A DNA stretch of 64,000 nucleotides from Apodospora peruviana (taxonomy: Eukaryota; Ascomycota; Sordariomycetes; Sordariales; Lasiosphaeriaceae): the NCBI GenBank assembly GCA_033439685.1, contig JAUEDM010000001.1:6200001-6264000 (forward strand), read 5' to 3'. The stretch's first letter is position 1. Each line of letters starts with the position of its first letter. Made by a program: the position numbers and the translations under genes. The notes under the pieces are model-generated. The model worked only from the letters and a program-made list of their open reading frames with translations. It searched no databases and had not been told where the DNA came from. This document shows positions 22,995 through 34,291 of the stretch, in pieces.

Positions 22995-25837
22995 TATAGT
23001 ACATCTGTACCTAAGCCCCACACAGCGTACACTACATACACGAGGAGATTCATGAGAGACCGGGCGAATTTGAATGCCTCAGATCCGATTCCATTCATGA
23101 TACACTCGGGATGCACTTCGGCCGGCCATATAACTGGAGAGCTGACAACCATTGAGTTGAAGGACGCGCCAAATGGCCTGATGGCACTGGTTCAAGGGTA
23201 TCACGAATCCGAAGGACCATTCAAAATGGACCAACGACCGAGCTTCGGGCCTGTGGGAGGGCCAGCTTGCGGTTGCTCGGGTCTTCCCATTGTCGGCCCC
23301 TCGCCCATGGACCACGGATGTCTTGCATCTACGAATAAAAGGCGAAATATTTATAGTGGGCAGTTTTCCTGTCTCGCAACCTGTCGAGAAGCGTAAGAGA
23401 TCGAGGACTTGACAGACGGCTCTTATTACTGCTTTTAATGGGGTTCCCTCTGATTCTCCTGCGTCCATTCCCCAATCCCGAGACGAAAAATCAGTCTCAA
23501 GGTCTTGGCATTTCTTTCGAGCTCCCCCAGTCAAACATCCTACCAAAATCAGGCCCGCACGATCCAAAGCGGCCGTAACGGCCACGAGCTGGCTTGAGAG
23601 CCCGAGCCTTTGCAGATGCTTCTCGCCTCATGCCGACTGCAGCTCCTCCCCACAGACGCGGGACGTCACGATGGGAACCGCGAGACTACAAGTATCTTAT
23701 TATTAGCGACGGGACTTTGCGGGTCGCGATCATGATGTTCCGCCTCAGCACCACACCCAGTATGTGAACGAGAGACGTTCGGGTTATAATTGTATTTACT
23801 GTACGGAATATATTAGCTCAATGACTTCTGCTACGACCTGGAAATATCGACATTTCACTGCCAGGTACTCTGGACACAATGCATTACCCCCCGGCGGCCC
23901 ATTTCTTCCTTTTACACTAGGCTTCGCTCCTAACAGCTACGGTGGGTCTGCCTTATCAGGCTTATTGAGGTTGCTTCACATATGATTTTGGAGGGTACAG
24001 TACCTCGAGAGACGGTGACCCACAGTACCAATAGCCAGACGTCCTTCAGATCCATGGCACCCTCCCAAAGGTATCACTGTCAAACGATGGCATGCCGTCC
24101 GGCCGCTCCTTTCGAAAACACCCTCACCGGTCTTCATATCCACGCTTCATCGAACCCTCCATCTTCTCCCGCTTCCTCACGCGCCTTTTGGGTAAAAAGC
24201 ACGAAGGACAAGGGATAGCTCGGCAGACATACAGCGTCCTCCCTGCCCTCTCTCCCCGCATGGCAGTGTCTCTTCGTCTTGACTCAATGTGCCGCGATCT
24301 TATCTTTTTTCAACCCCTCTCTGCTCCGCTTCCTTTGGAGAGGTGGAAATGTGGCGCTATTGACAAGATCTGACTGGCTGTATCCCTTTCCACCGAGGCC
24401 GTGCTGGATGCACACGATCCAGGCGTCAACAAGGGTTCCAGATATCCCTTCCAGGGTGTGCGTTTGCGACCCCAGCCGTTTGGATGGTTCGACAGCGCGG
24501 AAACAAGCGGTCTTCCTCGTGGCCACCCACCAAAGCCGCGCGACAAATACAATGCAGGAAGACATGCCGGAGTATTTCAGTGGCGCGTTCATTCACAGCT
24601 TCCACACATTCTACCTGTCGTGTACTCTGTATCATGCGTTGATGTGGTTGTCGCTCGGGATAATCATATCCCAAAGGCCAGGTGAAGCTCGGACCGAAGT
24701 GTAGCTCCGTACTGTACGGATCTGCCAGAAGGGACTCGGCCTCGGCAAACAATCAGCATTTCTCTTCTGTGCAGGGCGGTATCGCCCTGCTGGGATGGCA
24801 CGGATGGTGGTCGGCTGGAACCTGTTGGCCCGCCCCGCTGTCCACTGACTGTTCTCAGTGGTTTTTAGCTTCAATCCTTCGTCTGGGCAGCCCTGAAAGC
24901 AGCGAGAGCTTCATCCAACCTTACCCGTCTGAAGCGACGACCTGTCTGCTTTAAGGTTGAGACAACAAGAACTCAAATAGCTTGCAGTAGGTACCGACAC
25001 ACCGACAAGGCATCTCAGTCGCACGGGGCAGTAATTTGTGCGAGGTCAGCACAATATGGACCATGTAGCAACTATGCTCATATCTAAGTACCTAGTTACC
25101 CCAATACGTGCGTATGTACGGATTTACGTATAGGTATGGATTACACGTGAGCGCTACAGTGAAATTACGGTACGCCCGTACATACTTCACCCTAATGAGA
25201 GGAGCATTTTGGGGGGGCTTCTCCCTTGTTTAAACCTTACCTTTTGGTTACGGATACCCGTATTACCAGGGAATCAGGCCTGCCAATGTCGAGTCCCACC
25301 AGAAGGGTGGTGGTCCATAGCTGGTTGGAGATCACTCCCCTTGTCCGTGACCATTGCGCTCCTAATAAGGGCTCCTTCTCTTCTCTTTCTTGGGAACTCA
25401 GGTAGGCCTAGCAGTCCTGGGGACTTGAGGTGCCCGCAGCCTTGTCGTTGGACGTCCACCAGTGTTCCCACCAATTAGGGCGTTGGGGTGTGGGTCACTG
25501 TTCATCAGATCCGTTTGTGTTTCCAGGCCGCACTGTCACCCACACAACCACAACCAACCCGATCTCAATGAAAGTCAATTCCCTCATTTTGCGGGACCTG
25601 TCTGCTCGAACCTTGTTCGCGTACTGTCTGCAAACTGCGGAGTGGCATGGCGAACCAGGCGGAGCCTAAGGTAGTTTTGACTTTTCGACATGTCACGAGA
25701 ACATGAACGCTCAATCAATACTAAATTCCCATTGTTAATCAAGTGCTGTAAACTCCACGCTATTTGACCCGCGGTACCGAGTACCGAGAACGGCACCTGA
25801 ACAAAGAGAAGCTGCACTTTGAAACCTCAGCCGGCGA

Positions 25838-25863
25838 CGACGCCGGCGCCGGCGCCGGCGTCG
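25838..25863. repeat. Perfect 26-bp GC-rich palindrome
   Basis: CGA plus a 20-base CG-rich core plus TCG reads identically on both strands. The core is built of repeated GCCGGC units. No gene lies within 1.4 kb. Confidence 0.7.
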
Positions 25864-27288
25864 ACTGGACCTGTTCTGTTCTGATTCAAACTCTCCCGAG
25901 TAACTCCCGGCCCGCCTGCTGGGTTGCTTACCTATCACACGTGCCTACCAGTACCTTATGTCCTGATGTCGGGGACGGATATGTACGTACAACTCCCAAT
26001 CGGTTCATCAGTGTCCGGGCTGGGCCAGTTCAACGTTTGGGCGTTCATCCCGTCCCCCCTCACCGTCTCTTCCTCGGTGGGCCACACACACTTGAGTAAG
26101 GAGCCTCTCAGAGCATTACGCAGCACCGGCCCAAGCTTGTGCTGGGATTTTGCATGCGCGCCAGCATTGGTGCGCACAGGCAGGCATCCAGCTTGCCAGC
26201 TTATAGCCGACCCCCATCAGTCCCCATTTCCCCCAGGTTGCAGGTTGGGGCACTCCAGACTCCCGTCCCCTTCCCCTTTCAGCTTCAACCAATACCCGTC
26301 GATTTCACTATCTGCACCCGTCACAGTACCTTGGTCGAGGACCCAAGCTCCAGGGCAACTCACCCTCTGCACCTCACCTCGTCTACTTGTCGACCCGCAG
26401 CACCAAGTGCAGCGGGCGGTACTCGTACCGGCCGCGTTACCAGCCCACAGTGGCTCGCGAATGCATGGGATAAGATAGGTATTCGGCCTTGTGCCTCACT
26501 GCGCGGACGGTCAGGTACTTGTCTCCTGGATCCTGGCACCATGCAAAGCTGATAACCTGGAAGCTGAGAAGCTCACTGAGAAGCTTTTTCCCCATGCCCA
26601 TCGAAAGAACAAGCACTGAATGAACACTACCACCACTGGGTACGCTTGACTGACGGGAGCCGCTTGCTTGCTCACTTACCCTTTCCAAACCGGGCCACAC
26701 TTCCATGGCCCAACTCCCGCTTCGTGACAGCCACTGCAGCCATAATCAATCCTATTGCAAAGTTGCCCTGGGCTTGCAAAGCATCCACCCCCGGGCCATC
26801 CCACCACTCCATCAAATTCTCTCGCCAAAACCCCAACTCTTCCACCCCCCCAATCCCAGTCTCAGTTCCAGTCCCGTCCATCCAGGTCGTTCTTGTTCCG
26901 CTTCTGTACCTGCCCTGCCACTGCCCGCCCTGCAGTCCTCCTCCCGTTGACTTCTTGAGAGCGCGCGCCTCAACACCGTCATCACAAAGACAAACAGCCC
27001 CCATCTACCTCGTTGGATTTCTTTCCGTCGCGTCTCGGCTGAGCAAATTTGTCCACGGTCGGATAATACAGTAAATCTCACAACCTGCCTCCAAGTCTTT
27101 GACTTGCCCAATGTGATTGATCAGTACCTGACATATCATCTCCACAGTTGCCGAACCTTACCTACTGTCGCACCCACATTGCGCATTCCCACTTGCGCGC
27201 CCGTCCACTCGATCAACGCGATCGTCGCCGCCCCAATTGTCTCCATCGCTCACTTCTTCCTATCACTCCTAGGTCGTCCCGACTCTGC

Positions 27289-28992
27289 ATGCATCGCGAG
27301 GGCATGAACGGGGACCAGAACCCAACTGGCGCATCCAGTGGCGCGCCGACCAAGTCGTTCGCCCCCCTGTCGTCGAGTCGCGCGAGCCCCTTCCCATCAT
27401 CCGTCGCCGTAACAAAGAATGCGATGGCTGCGCCGGCCTTCTCCCTTCCTGCGCCAACCTATCGGCCAACCGCGACATCGCAGCCGGCCTATACACTGTC
27501 CGTTGCGCCCGTCAATCATTTCGATCGCGATGCGACGAAACCCGTAGGCACACCCTACTCCGCGACACCGCCGGCTCCGACGCCGGTTCTCATTCGAAAC
27601 CTGCCACTTAACACGTCGGAGGAGTCGCTGCGCCTGATGATGGTCTTTTCAAAGGACCTGGTCGATGTCGAGGTCTTGCCCGTGGAAGAATCCGAGGATC
27701 CAGGATTTCGATCCGCCCTTCTCAAGTTCAACACCGTCAACGGCGCGCACGAGGCGAAGATGATGCTGCATGGCAAGTCCAACATCTCAAATGACGCTAA
27801 GATGATCGTGGAAGTTGTCGGCTCGAGCCCCACCGCCCTGAGTAAGAGATACACAATTGACACGAGCGTCCCAGCGGCTGCATCCACGGCCGCATCCTCT
27901 GCCGCTTCGTCTGCCGTCTCGTCTAGGCAGGCCACACGCTTCAATGGCGCCTTCCAGTCACTCGACAACATGACCCCAAATGGAGTTTACAATCCTGGAG
28001 AATTGACCAGTCCGGAATCAAACGGGCACTACCAAAACATGTACTCCCCTCAATCGCCCATCGGAAATCATCTTCGGATTTCCGGTAAGTCTCTGATCAA
28101 CAATGACGCTGCGGACGATGACGAGACGGGAGAGTTGTTGAAGGATCCCGTCGGTTTTGCCGAAAATGGACCGCAGCGTAGGCAAACTGCACCTCAGATC
28201 CCTATCTCGCGCATGGCGAGTCTTTCGCTAAACACAACTCCCACAACCGGACCATCCCCGATGTCGCAATATGGCCATCCTGGGATGGGGAGTCTTTCGG
28301 GACTTCAAGGGCCTAGCACCATGTCTCCAACGGTCATGGGTGTTCCTGGTCAATCGATGGGATACTCTCACCCACAGTCGTACCGTCCGCCCAACTTTCC
28401 GCCGGCTAACCCAGCCGATCAGAACCCGCCCTGCAACACGCTGTATGTTGGCAATTTGCCCATTGACACTTCTGAGGAAGAGCTCAAGGCCATGTTCTCC
28501 AAGTGCCGGGGCTACAAGCGACTCTGTTTCAGGACAAAGCAAAACGGACCCATGTGTTTTGTGGAGTTTGAGGACATCTCATTTGCCACCAAGGCTTTAC
28601 ACGAACTCTACGGACAACCGCTCCACAATAGCGTCAAAGGAGGCATTCGTCTGAGCTTTTCCAAGAATCCACTTGGAGTGCGCTCAGGCCAAACGCCAGG
28701 CCAGAGCACGGCCGCTTCCGTGCCGGGCATGAACGGTGTCCACTCCGGCTCCGGCACCGGATTCACTACCGCTAGTGGGCCTCCGCCAGGTCTGTCTGCC
28801 CCGCCTGGTCTTGGCCCGAACCGGTCGGGATATTCCGCATCACCAGGGTTGGGGAACGGGAGCAACAACTCATACACTTCTCCCGCCTTCTCGAGCCCGC
28901 CCAACAATCCCTGGGCGTCCATGTACAATGGCCATGCGGGCTTGATGGCCAGTGCTCCCTCCAGTTTTCCGCCTCACATGATGGGCAGGTAA
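27289..28992 (+). CDS. Two-RRM RNA-binding protein, Whi3/Scw1 family
   Basis: One exon of 567 codons from ATG 27289; ATG 27304 (MNGDQNPTG) is an equally likely start. A divergent first RRM covers about 99-175 (VLIRNLPLNTSEESLRLMM). The second RRM, about 383-465, is highly typical: NTLYVGNLPIDTSEEELKAM, GPMCFVEFEDISFATKAL and GGIRLSFSKNPLGVR are hallmarks of yeast Whi3 and fission-yeast Scw1. The rest is low complexity, rich in Pro, Ser, Gly and Asn, and probably disordered. By family, these proteins bind mRNAs in the cytoplasm, form condensates and affect cell-cycle entry, polarity or wall integrity. The preceding spacer is unusually long, which suggests complex transcriptional or leader control. 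An intron in the leader is possible (CTCCTAG at 27267-27273 resembles an acceptor). Confidence 0.88.
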   Translation: MHREGMNGDQNPTGASSGAPTKSFAPLSSSRASPFPSSVAVTKNAMAAPAFSLPAPTYRPTATSQPAYTLSVAPVNHFDRDATKPVGTPYSATPPAPTPVLIRNLPLNTSEESLRLMMVFSKDLVDVEVLPVEESEDPGFRSALLKFNTVNGAHEAKMMLHGKSNISNDAKMIVEVVGSSPTALSKRYTIDTSVPAAASTAASSAASSAVSSRQATRFNGAFQSLDNMTPNGVYNPGELTSPESNGHYQNMYSPQSPIGNHLRISGKSLINNDAADDDETGELLKDPVGFAENGPQRRQTAPQIPISRMASLSLNTTPTTGPSPMSQYGHPGMGSLSGLQGPSTMSPTVMGVPGQSMGYSHPQSYRPPNFPPANPADQNPPCNTLYVGNLPIDTSEEELKAMFSKCRGYKRLCFRTKQNGPMCFVEFEDISFATKALHELYGQPLHNSVKGGIRLSFSKNPLGVRSGQTPGQSTAASVPGMNGVHSGSGTGFTTASGPPPGLSAPPGLGPNRSGYSASPGLGNGSNNSYTSPAFSSPPNNPWASMYNGHAGLMASAPSSFPPHMMGR

Positions 28993-31447
28993 AATGCCCA
29001 CGCGCGGAGTTGGGGGGCCTCTATAAAACGGCTATGACAGCATCGGGCGAGATCTTACGGCGTTGGACGGTTGGCTTGGAGTATACAGCATCTGGTTTCC
29101 CGCGGCCCAACCTCGATGGTCATCCTTGATTGAATTGCTTCCATGAGACGTTGCTTCATTGGTCTCACCGAACCTTTTTTTGGACAATCATGCGAACAGC
29201 ATGGCCGAGGTATGAGGGCGTTAATCGGGACCGGCTGGCAAATGGGTTGAAACTTTTCGATGATCACGACTTTGCATCTACGCAGGCATCTTCGATACTC
29301 CAATCTTGGGCGAATGGTTCGTGGTCAAGGGTTTGGTTTGGATTTTGTTTTGCTTTCGACATGGAATGATTCCCCCGGCATTTTCGGTTTGCTGTTATAT
29401 TTTTATTGTTTCGCTTCGCACCTGTTCATTTCGTCGGGAAAGGGCGTTCTAGACTCCAACATGTGCCTGAACTTGGCCCCCAGAGGGCTTTTAGGCGATT
29501 GTCTCACGGCTTTCGACCGTTGGGGTTGACACATATATCATGACAAGCGGGGCATGGACTCGGCGGGGGACATATCGGCCTACAGGCGTCGGGGTCCGGT
29601 TCATCAGTATTATCATCTTGCCAGAGTCGATCAGGGGGCATTTGGGTCGACAAATCGAATTTGTGGGAGTTTTTTATTTGGGCTTGGTGCTTGTGTCCAC
29701 TCTCTGAGTGTAAGCGAAGTCCATTTGCTTTTTTTCCTCCTTTTTTTTTCCTTATTTTCTTTCTACGACAGCTCCTGTTCAAATACTTTTGTTTCCTTTT
29801 GCTATCACTTTGTTCAAGGACAGGCATGGGAATCAAGCGACAAAAGGCTCGACAAAAGGAAAGGTGGTGGGCCGGAATTTACAGATTCGGAGCAGCGAAA
29901 GAGAAAAGCTTTTGGGGGCTACATCATGGACACGGGGCGCAAACACGCACGTACACATATCAACATTAAGGGATATATAACGGGCGAAAAGAACTTGTTT
30001 TTGGCCAGGGCATTCTTAAGGAGGATTTTATACAGCGTCTTTGGACTTTTTTCTTTTCGTTTTCACACATTTTATCAGCACAAGCACCAAGAAAAAAAGA
30101 AAAAAAGATTGGACAGCCGCATCAGAAGGATTTTTTGCTTCAAAGACTTCGTCTCATCTGGTTTTGGATTCTTCAGCATTCCGGAGGTGAGACACCAATT
30201 CTTACCTGGTCTGGCTTTTGGCATCCATCATAATTGTTTTGCCGTACTGAAGGGGTTGTGTTTTTTTTCTTCGCATTTTTCTGACCGGGATTCGTCTTGT
30301 CGCGCTCTCTCTTTTTAGCGAAAGGACAACAAGGAACATCATGGGATGGGTTGGAGCGAACCCTCCCTCATATCGGATGACTTGGGAATATAACGTGTGA
30401 CAAGTCTCCTCCGGTAGACATAACATACAGACAGACAAGCTTACCTGTGTCATCCTAAATGGTACTATCTTGTTGTGTGTCCTGACGGCGACGGCAGCGG
30501 CGGTGTTGGTGGTTGACTGCAGTGGACTTGGGCGACAAACATGCCTACCTATTACTTGAGCCAAGGCAAAATCCTGGTTTTGGGCATTTGGCATCTTTTG
30601 TGGATCTGTTCTTCTTGCTAGGGTGGATTATTTATGCTGCGTTTATACACATCATCTTGCTGCTGATGAGTTTTGGGGGACCTATTTTCCATGGTGGTGG
30701 TGTATCTTTTGTTTTGCTCATATTTCCTCTCCTTTCTCTTTGGTCCGGTTTGGCAGTCATATATATTCATGTTACCAATGATCTAGTTGTGTGCGTTGCA
30801 ATCAAGATGATATCTTCTGTTTGATCGATACATGCGTACTTGCTGGTTAAAATTGGTATATGTCTCGCCGTTCGAAGGCACACCGAGGTGGGTTCGTCTG
30901 GAAGAATCATTGGGACTTCAGCTAGGTATCTCCTCGTCTTCTCCCCAAGGAAAGCCTACTAGGATTTAGAGAAAATTCATGGAGCAAAGATGAATACCTA
31001 CCTAGCGCGTACGGGCGTGTTTACTTTCCCCATGCTGTCCAGTACCGCCCAGGCCTCTCGTTTCTCAATTTGTATTACTGTTCGGTAGGTAAATGCGATA
31101 TGATTCTTGATTTCGGTTTCAAGGAGGCTGATTCTAGATAGATTCCTGCTCCTCATTGTTGCCATACACCCCCTTACACCCCCTTGGTACTATGAACTGC
31201 CTACCTTAGATAGTTGCAAATATCTTTGGCCAAAAGTTACCGCCCCCCCCTTCCAAAGAAAAGGCTGTATTACCTAGGTATTGTTCCCACAGCTTATTAT
31301 CCAAACTCTTGCTTACCCAAACGCCGATGATATCTCTCGTCCATCTTCACAGAAACTAAGAGAATATCTAAATAGATTTTACCAAAACACCCCCCCCTGA
31401 CGTCAATCTCACCACAACCAACCTCTTTCTTTGCGTAGGTCTGTATC
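28993..31447. other. Convergent intergenic region, 2.5 kb
   Basis: Between the RRM gene and the leftward dehydrogenase gene. A 254-codon frame at 29554-30318 is built largely of Phe, Ser and Lys from T-rich and A-rich tracts and looks accidental; more likely this is a long T-rich 3' UTR. A TACCTAGGTA palindrome lies at 31271. Confidence 0.5.
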
Positions 31448-32587
31448 TCAGGCTCTCGCCTTCTTGGGAGCGCGACGCGCAGCCCTCCTTGTCCTCCACA
31501 TATTGAACAAGTCCTTCACAGTACCAACCCAGCCTCTCATCTTCTTGACCGCATTCAGCATACCAACAAACCGCCAGACAAAAACCTCAACCTGCTCGTA
31601 GTCATGGCCATAAAGCTCCCACACAGCCTGCTCTCGTCCACCGCCTTGCTCAACGAACCGCGGGTTACCGTCCTCGTCATCGACAACCTTGAACCGAGGA
31701 CCAATAACAAGCCCGCGACCCACGATGGTCTCGTCCGCCATCAGTCTCGTCGCGGCATCGACCACGTCACTCAGCTCAACCTTGCCACCACCCGCCAGCA
31801 GTGCCATGCCCCGCCAGTTGATCAGCGGCGTCTCGACAAAGTACGGGTTGATCACGTTGCACCGGATGCCCTGGCGCCAGACGGATCCTCTCAAAGTCCG
31901 AAAGAGGCCCATGACGGCGTGCTTCGAGGCCGTGTACTCGACCTGTCCCGGGAGCGGCGTTACGCCTGCGATGGAGCTGATGAGGAGCAAATGGCGGTCC
32001 CTAGTAGTCTTCTTGGTCTGGTGGTCTTTTCCGGTGTTGTTGTTGTTGCGCTGCAGCCAAAAGATGGCCAGATGGGTCGTGTACATGACGCCCGTAAGAT
32101 TCACGTCGAGCACTTTTAGTCCTGGTCTCGGCGGGTTGCCATGTTCATCGACAAGAACCGGCATGTCGATGGTCGGCCCGTTGACGACGTCGCGGCTCTC
32201 GACGATGCCCGCGCCGGCGACCACGGCATCGATGCCGCCCGTCGGGCTCGCCTCGACGCCCATTCTGAAGAGCGCGACCTGGTCCTCCCATTTCGTCACG
32301 TCGCAGTGCTGGTAGTGGTGGTGCTTTGAGGAGCCCGGGAGACATCGCAACTCGGCCACCATCGCCTCGCCGGCTGCGTCGTTGAGGTCGCCGATGATGA
32401 TGTTCGCGCCGTGGCTCGCCCACTTGAGCGCAAAGGCTTTTCCGAAACCAGACGCGCCGCCCGTGATCAGGATTGTTTTGCCTGCGAGGGCGGACGTATC
32501 GTAGGGTGATGTTGGGTCGACGGGACCGGACTGCTTGATGGTCTTGACGAGGCTCCAGGGGCCGTTTGCTGTCGAGGGGGTGTCCAT
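31448..32587 (-). CDS. Short-chain dehydrogenase/reductase (SDR)
   Basis: A single exon encodes 379 residues. The Rossmann glycine motif is TGGASGFG (42-49). The acidic residue after strand 2, in IIIGDLND (Asp67), suggests NAD(H) rather than NADP(H). Further motifs are the DVT turn (96-98), VAGAG (123-127), the LISSIAG strand with catalytic Ser near 205, and the YTASK pair Tyr218/Lys222. The architecture is a classical SDR with an ~80-residue extra C-terminal part (about 300-379) that is aromatic then basic, ending in an Arg/Lys/Ala-rich tail (RTRRAARRAPKKARA). The substrate cannot be predicted; fungal relatives are often labelled 15-hydroxyprostaglandin dehydrogenase-like. Transcribed away from the aspartate-semialdehyde dehydrogenase gene across a 1.7 kb spacer. 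Confidence 0.92.
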   Translation of the reverse strand: MDTPSTANGPWSLVKTIKQSGPVDPTSPYDTSALAGKTILITGGASGFGKAFALKWASHGANIIIGDLNDAAGEAMVAELRCLPGSSKHHHYQHCDVTKWEDQVALFRMGVEASPTGGIDAVVAGAGIVESRDVVNGPTIDMPVLVDEHGNPPRPGLKVLDVNLTGVMYTTHLAIFWLQRNNNNTGKDHQTKKTTRDRHLLLISSIAGVTPLPGQVEYTASKHAVMGLFRTLRGSVWRQGIRCNVINPYFVETPLINWRGMALLAGGGKVELSDVVDAATRLMADETIVGRGLVIGPRFKVVDDEDGNPRFVEQGGGREQAVWELYGHDYEQVEVFVWRFVGMLNAVKKMRGWVGTVKDLFNMWRTRRAARRAPKKARA

Positions 32588-33179
32588 GCCTGGTATTTAT
32601 CGTGGTTGTCTTTTGTCTCGTAAGAAAGATGATGTTTTTATCTCGTTGAGAGGAAAACGAGTGTCCCTATGGTGGTGCTGTGGTTGTTTTGTATGATAGG
32701 GGCTCCGTAGGTGGTCCCGACTTTCTTGCTTTGGAGTCCAAATAGTTTATTTCTGGCAAGTTTATGGAAAGAAATTCGTGCTCGACAACCCTCAAATATC
32801 TTTCTTATATACTTCTTCCCTGCGGAGGGCTCACGATATCCGCTTCAATGCTTTTTTGGTGCATCCCAAGACGACGTCATGCGGTGAATTTTGTGGATAA
32901 TCGTATGGAGTTGAACCATCTGGACTTGGACTGGTTGAGACGAAGGAGACAAATAGACCGCGTGACCAGCAAACAAAGAAAAAAAGGGGCTAGATGGTAC
33001 GACTGATACGTGAACAACACACAGACAGATGTTCATCTGAAGATATTCGGATGTTTAAAGGACGCAGGCAACACTAGAAGACTTTTATTTATTTGAGGGT
33101 GCCCAGGTATCTGTATCCCTGGTTAACAAACAACCAGCTTGTTCGCTTCGGATTCCTGAACTGAGCTAATAATTCGACC

Positions 33180-33198
33180 GGGGGGGGGGGGGGGGGGG
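33180..33198 (+). repeat. Poly-G tract (19 G)
   Basis: An uninterrupted run of 19 G preceded by CGACC and followed by TT. It is capable of G-quadruplex formation, and its exact length is prone to sequencing error. Confidence 0.85.
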
Positions 33199-34171
33199 TT
33201 GGCTTCCTGTCGCCCTTTTTGGCGAGCGATCCGACGCCATCTCCGACTGTGGCTTGGAGGCGCGTTACATACCGCCCAGGGTCCAGGCACGGCGCAGACA
33301 GCCGTTGATTTTTAATTCGATGTGTATCCACATCGTACGGGTTATGTTTATTCGGGATGTGGAAACGTATAGGTTCGTGGTGACGCGGTTCTCGAGTGTT
33401 ATCATCACGGCACTTTGTTGAACAAAAATAAGAGAATAAAGGATGGGACGGAATGGGTGTCACCAACGTCGTGTGTAGGCAGCTACGGGTTCGACGTAGC
33501 GCACAGATATACCCCCATACCTAGGTATTTATGTCATCAGCCTATTGATTCGAGCTTGATGTATCTTCTCTCACCGACTGGACTGGAAAGCGTCGATATC
33601 TTGCGCTGACTAAAAGGTCGCTTTGCTTACCTTGCTTTGGACCAAGCTACTGCCAGACCCTTGATATCCATGCCTGGGTTCAATTCGTGGAGCTGCTGCA
33701 AGACTTGGCGAGTCTCTCCCTTTCTGGCTCCCTGGGGGCTTCCCGTCAAATGTAACACAAATAAAAAATCCGAGTTTTGGGGTCGGCCTCAGCTGCCAAG
33801 TGACCAGAAAGAGAAAAGTTGCCCCGATCAAGGTACTCTACATGGGGGGTATACCGTACTGTAGAGCTCTCTGTTATCTGGGAGGATTGGGGATTAGCCC
33901 GTAATCCGGATTTGAGTAGGATTACTCACTCAGATATTTTGATAGTTGAGGGTTCCATGTTGTCATGATGCAAAAATGAATCGCGGCCCCGGCCCCAGCC
34001 TCAGGACCCTCGTTCCTTGCCCAGCCCTATGGAATTTCCGCTGTGGGACCTGCGCACACTTTAATGCCCCTGTCCGCCAGCTCCGATTGCGGGGAGAATT
34101 TGGCGGGGCAATCCGTGATACGACGACGAGGAGGAAAGGAAAAAAAAACACATTGAAACACAACAGTAAAC

Positions 34172-34178
34172 TGACTCA
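34172..34178 (+). promoter_or_regulatory. CPC1/Gcn4 binding site (TGACTCA)
   Basis: A perfect TGACTCA heptamer 114 bases before the aspartate-semialdehyde dehydrogenase ATG and 26 bases before a TATA box. By established knowledge, Gcn4/CPC1 activates amino-acid biosynthetic genes through this site on starvation. Confidence 0.65.
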
Positions 34179-34203
34179 CCTTGTTCTCCATATCCGTGAC
34201 ACT

Positions 34204-34210
34204 ATATAAC
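34204..34210 (+). promoter_or_regulatory. TATA box (TATATAA)
   Basis: TATATAA lies 82 bases before the ATG at 34292, a normal core-promoter distance for a short fungal leader. Confidence 0.55.
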
Positions 34211-34291
34211 CCAAGCAGTCGTGGAATATAGAGGGTCGCCCTATTCCCCGGTGTCGTCCAGTCAGTCCCAACCACAACATTGAACCGCATC

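Larger units (their letters stand above)
19820..27288. other. 7.5 kb interval with no supportable gene
   Basis: The longest gene-free stretch in the window. The largest frame (237 codons, minus strand, 20614-21327) has no recognisable motif, and the others are short and mutually overlapping. I see no transposase, reverse transcriptase or obvious terminal repeats. Scattered features are a TACCTAGGTA palindrome at 20591, a tandem GTCAAGTCAGTCA run near 20220, a CCTACCT/AGGTAGG hairpin at 22978-22994 and a GC-rich palindrome at 25838-25863. From about 26200 the plus strand is strongly C/T-rich up to the RRM gene, so part of this is probably its promoter and long leader. Confidence 0.5.
32588..34291. 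other. Divergent promoter region with a long G-run
   Basis: Separates the SDR (-) and the aspartate-semialdehyde dehydrogenase (+) genes. It contains a 19-base G-run at 33180-33198, a TACCTAGGTA palindrome at 33528-33537, and the CPC1 and TATA elements listed separately. No gene seen. Confidence 0.55.

Noticed and set aside
29554..30318. 254-codon plus-strand frame after the RRM gene
   Set aside because: Composed largely of Phe, Ser, Lys and Arg from T- and A-rich tracts; more likely 3' UTR or spacer.
33672..33684. B-box-like GGGTTCAATTCG on the plus strand
   Set aside because: No A box or cloverleaf upstream.
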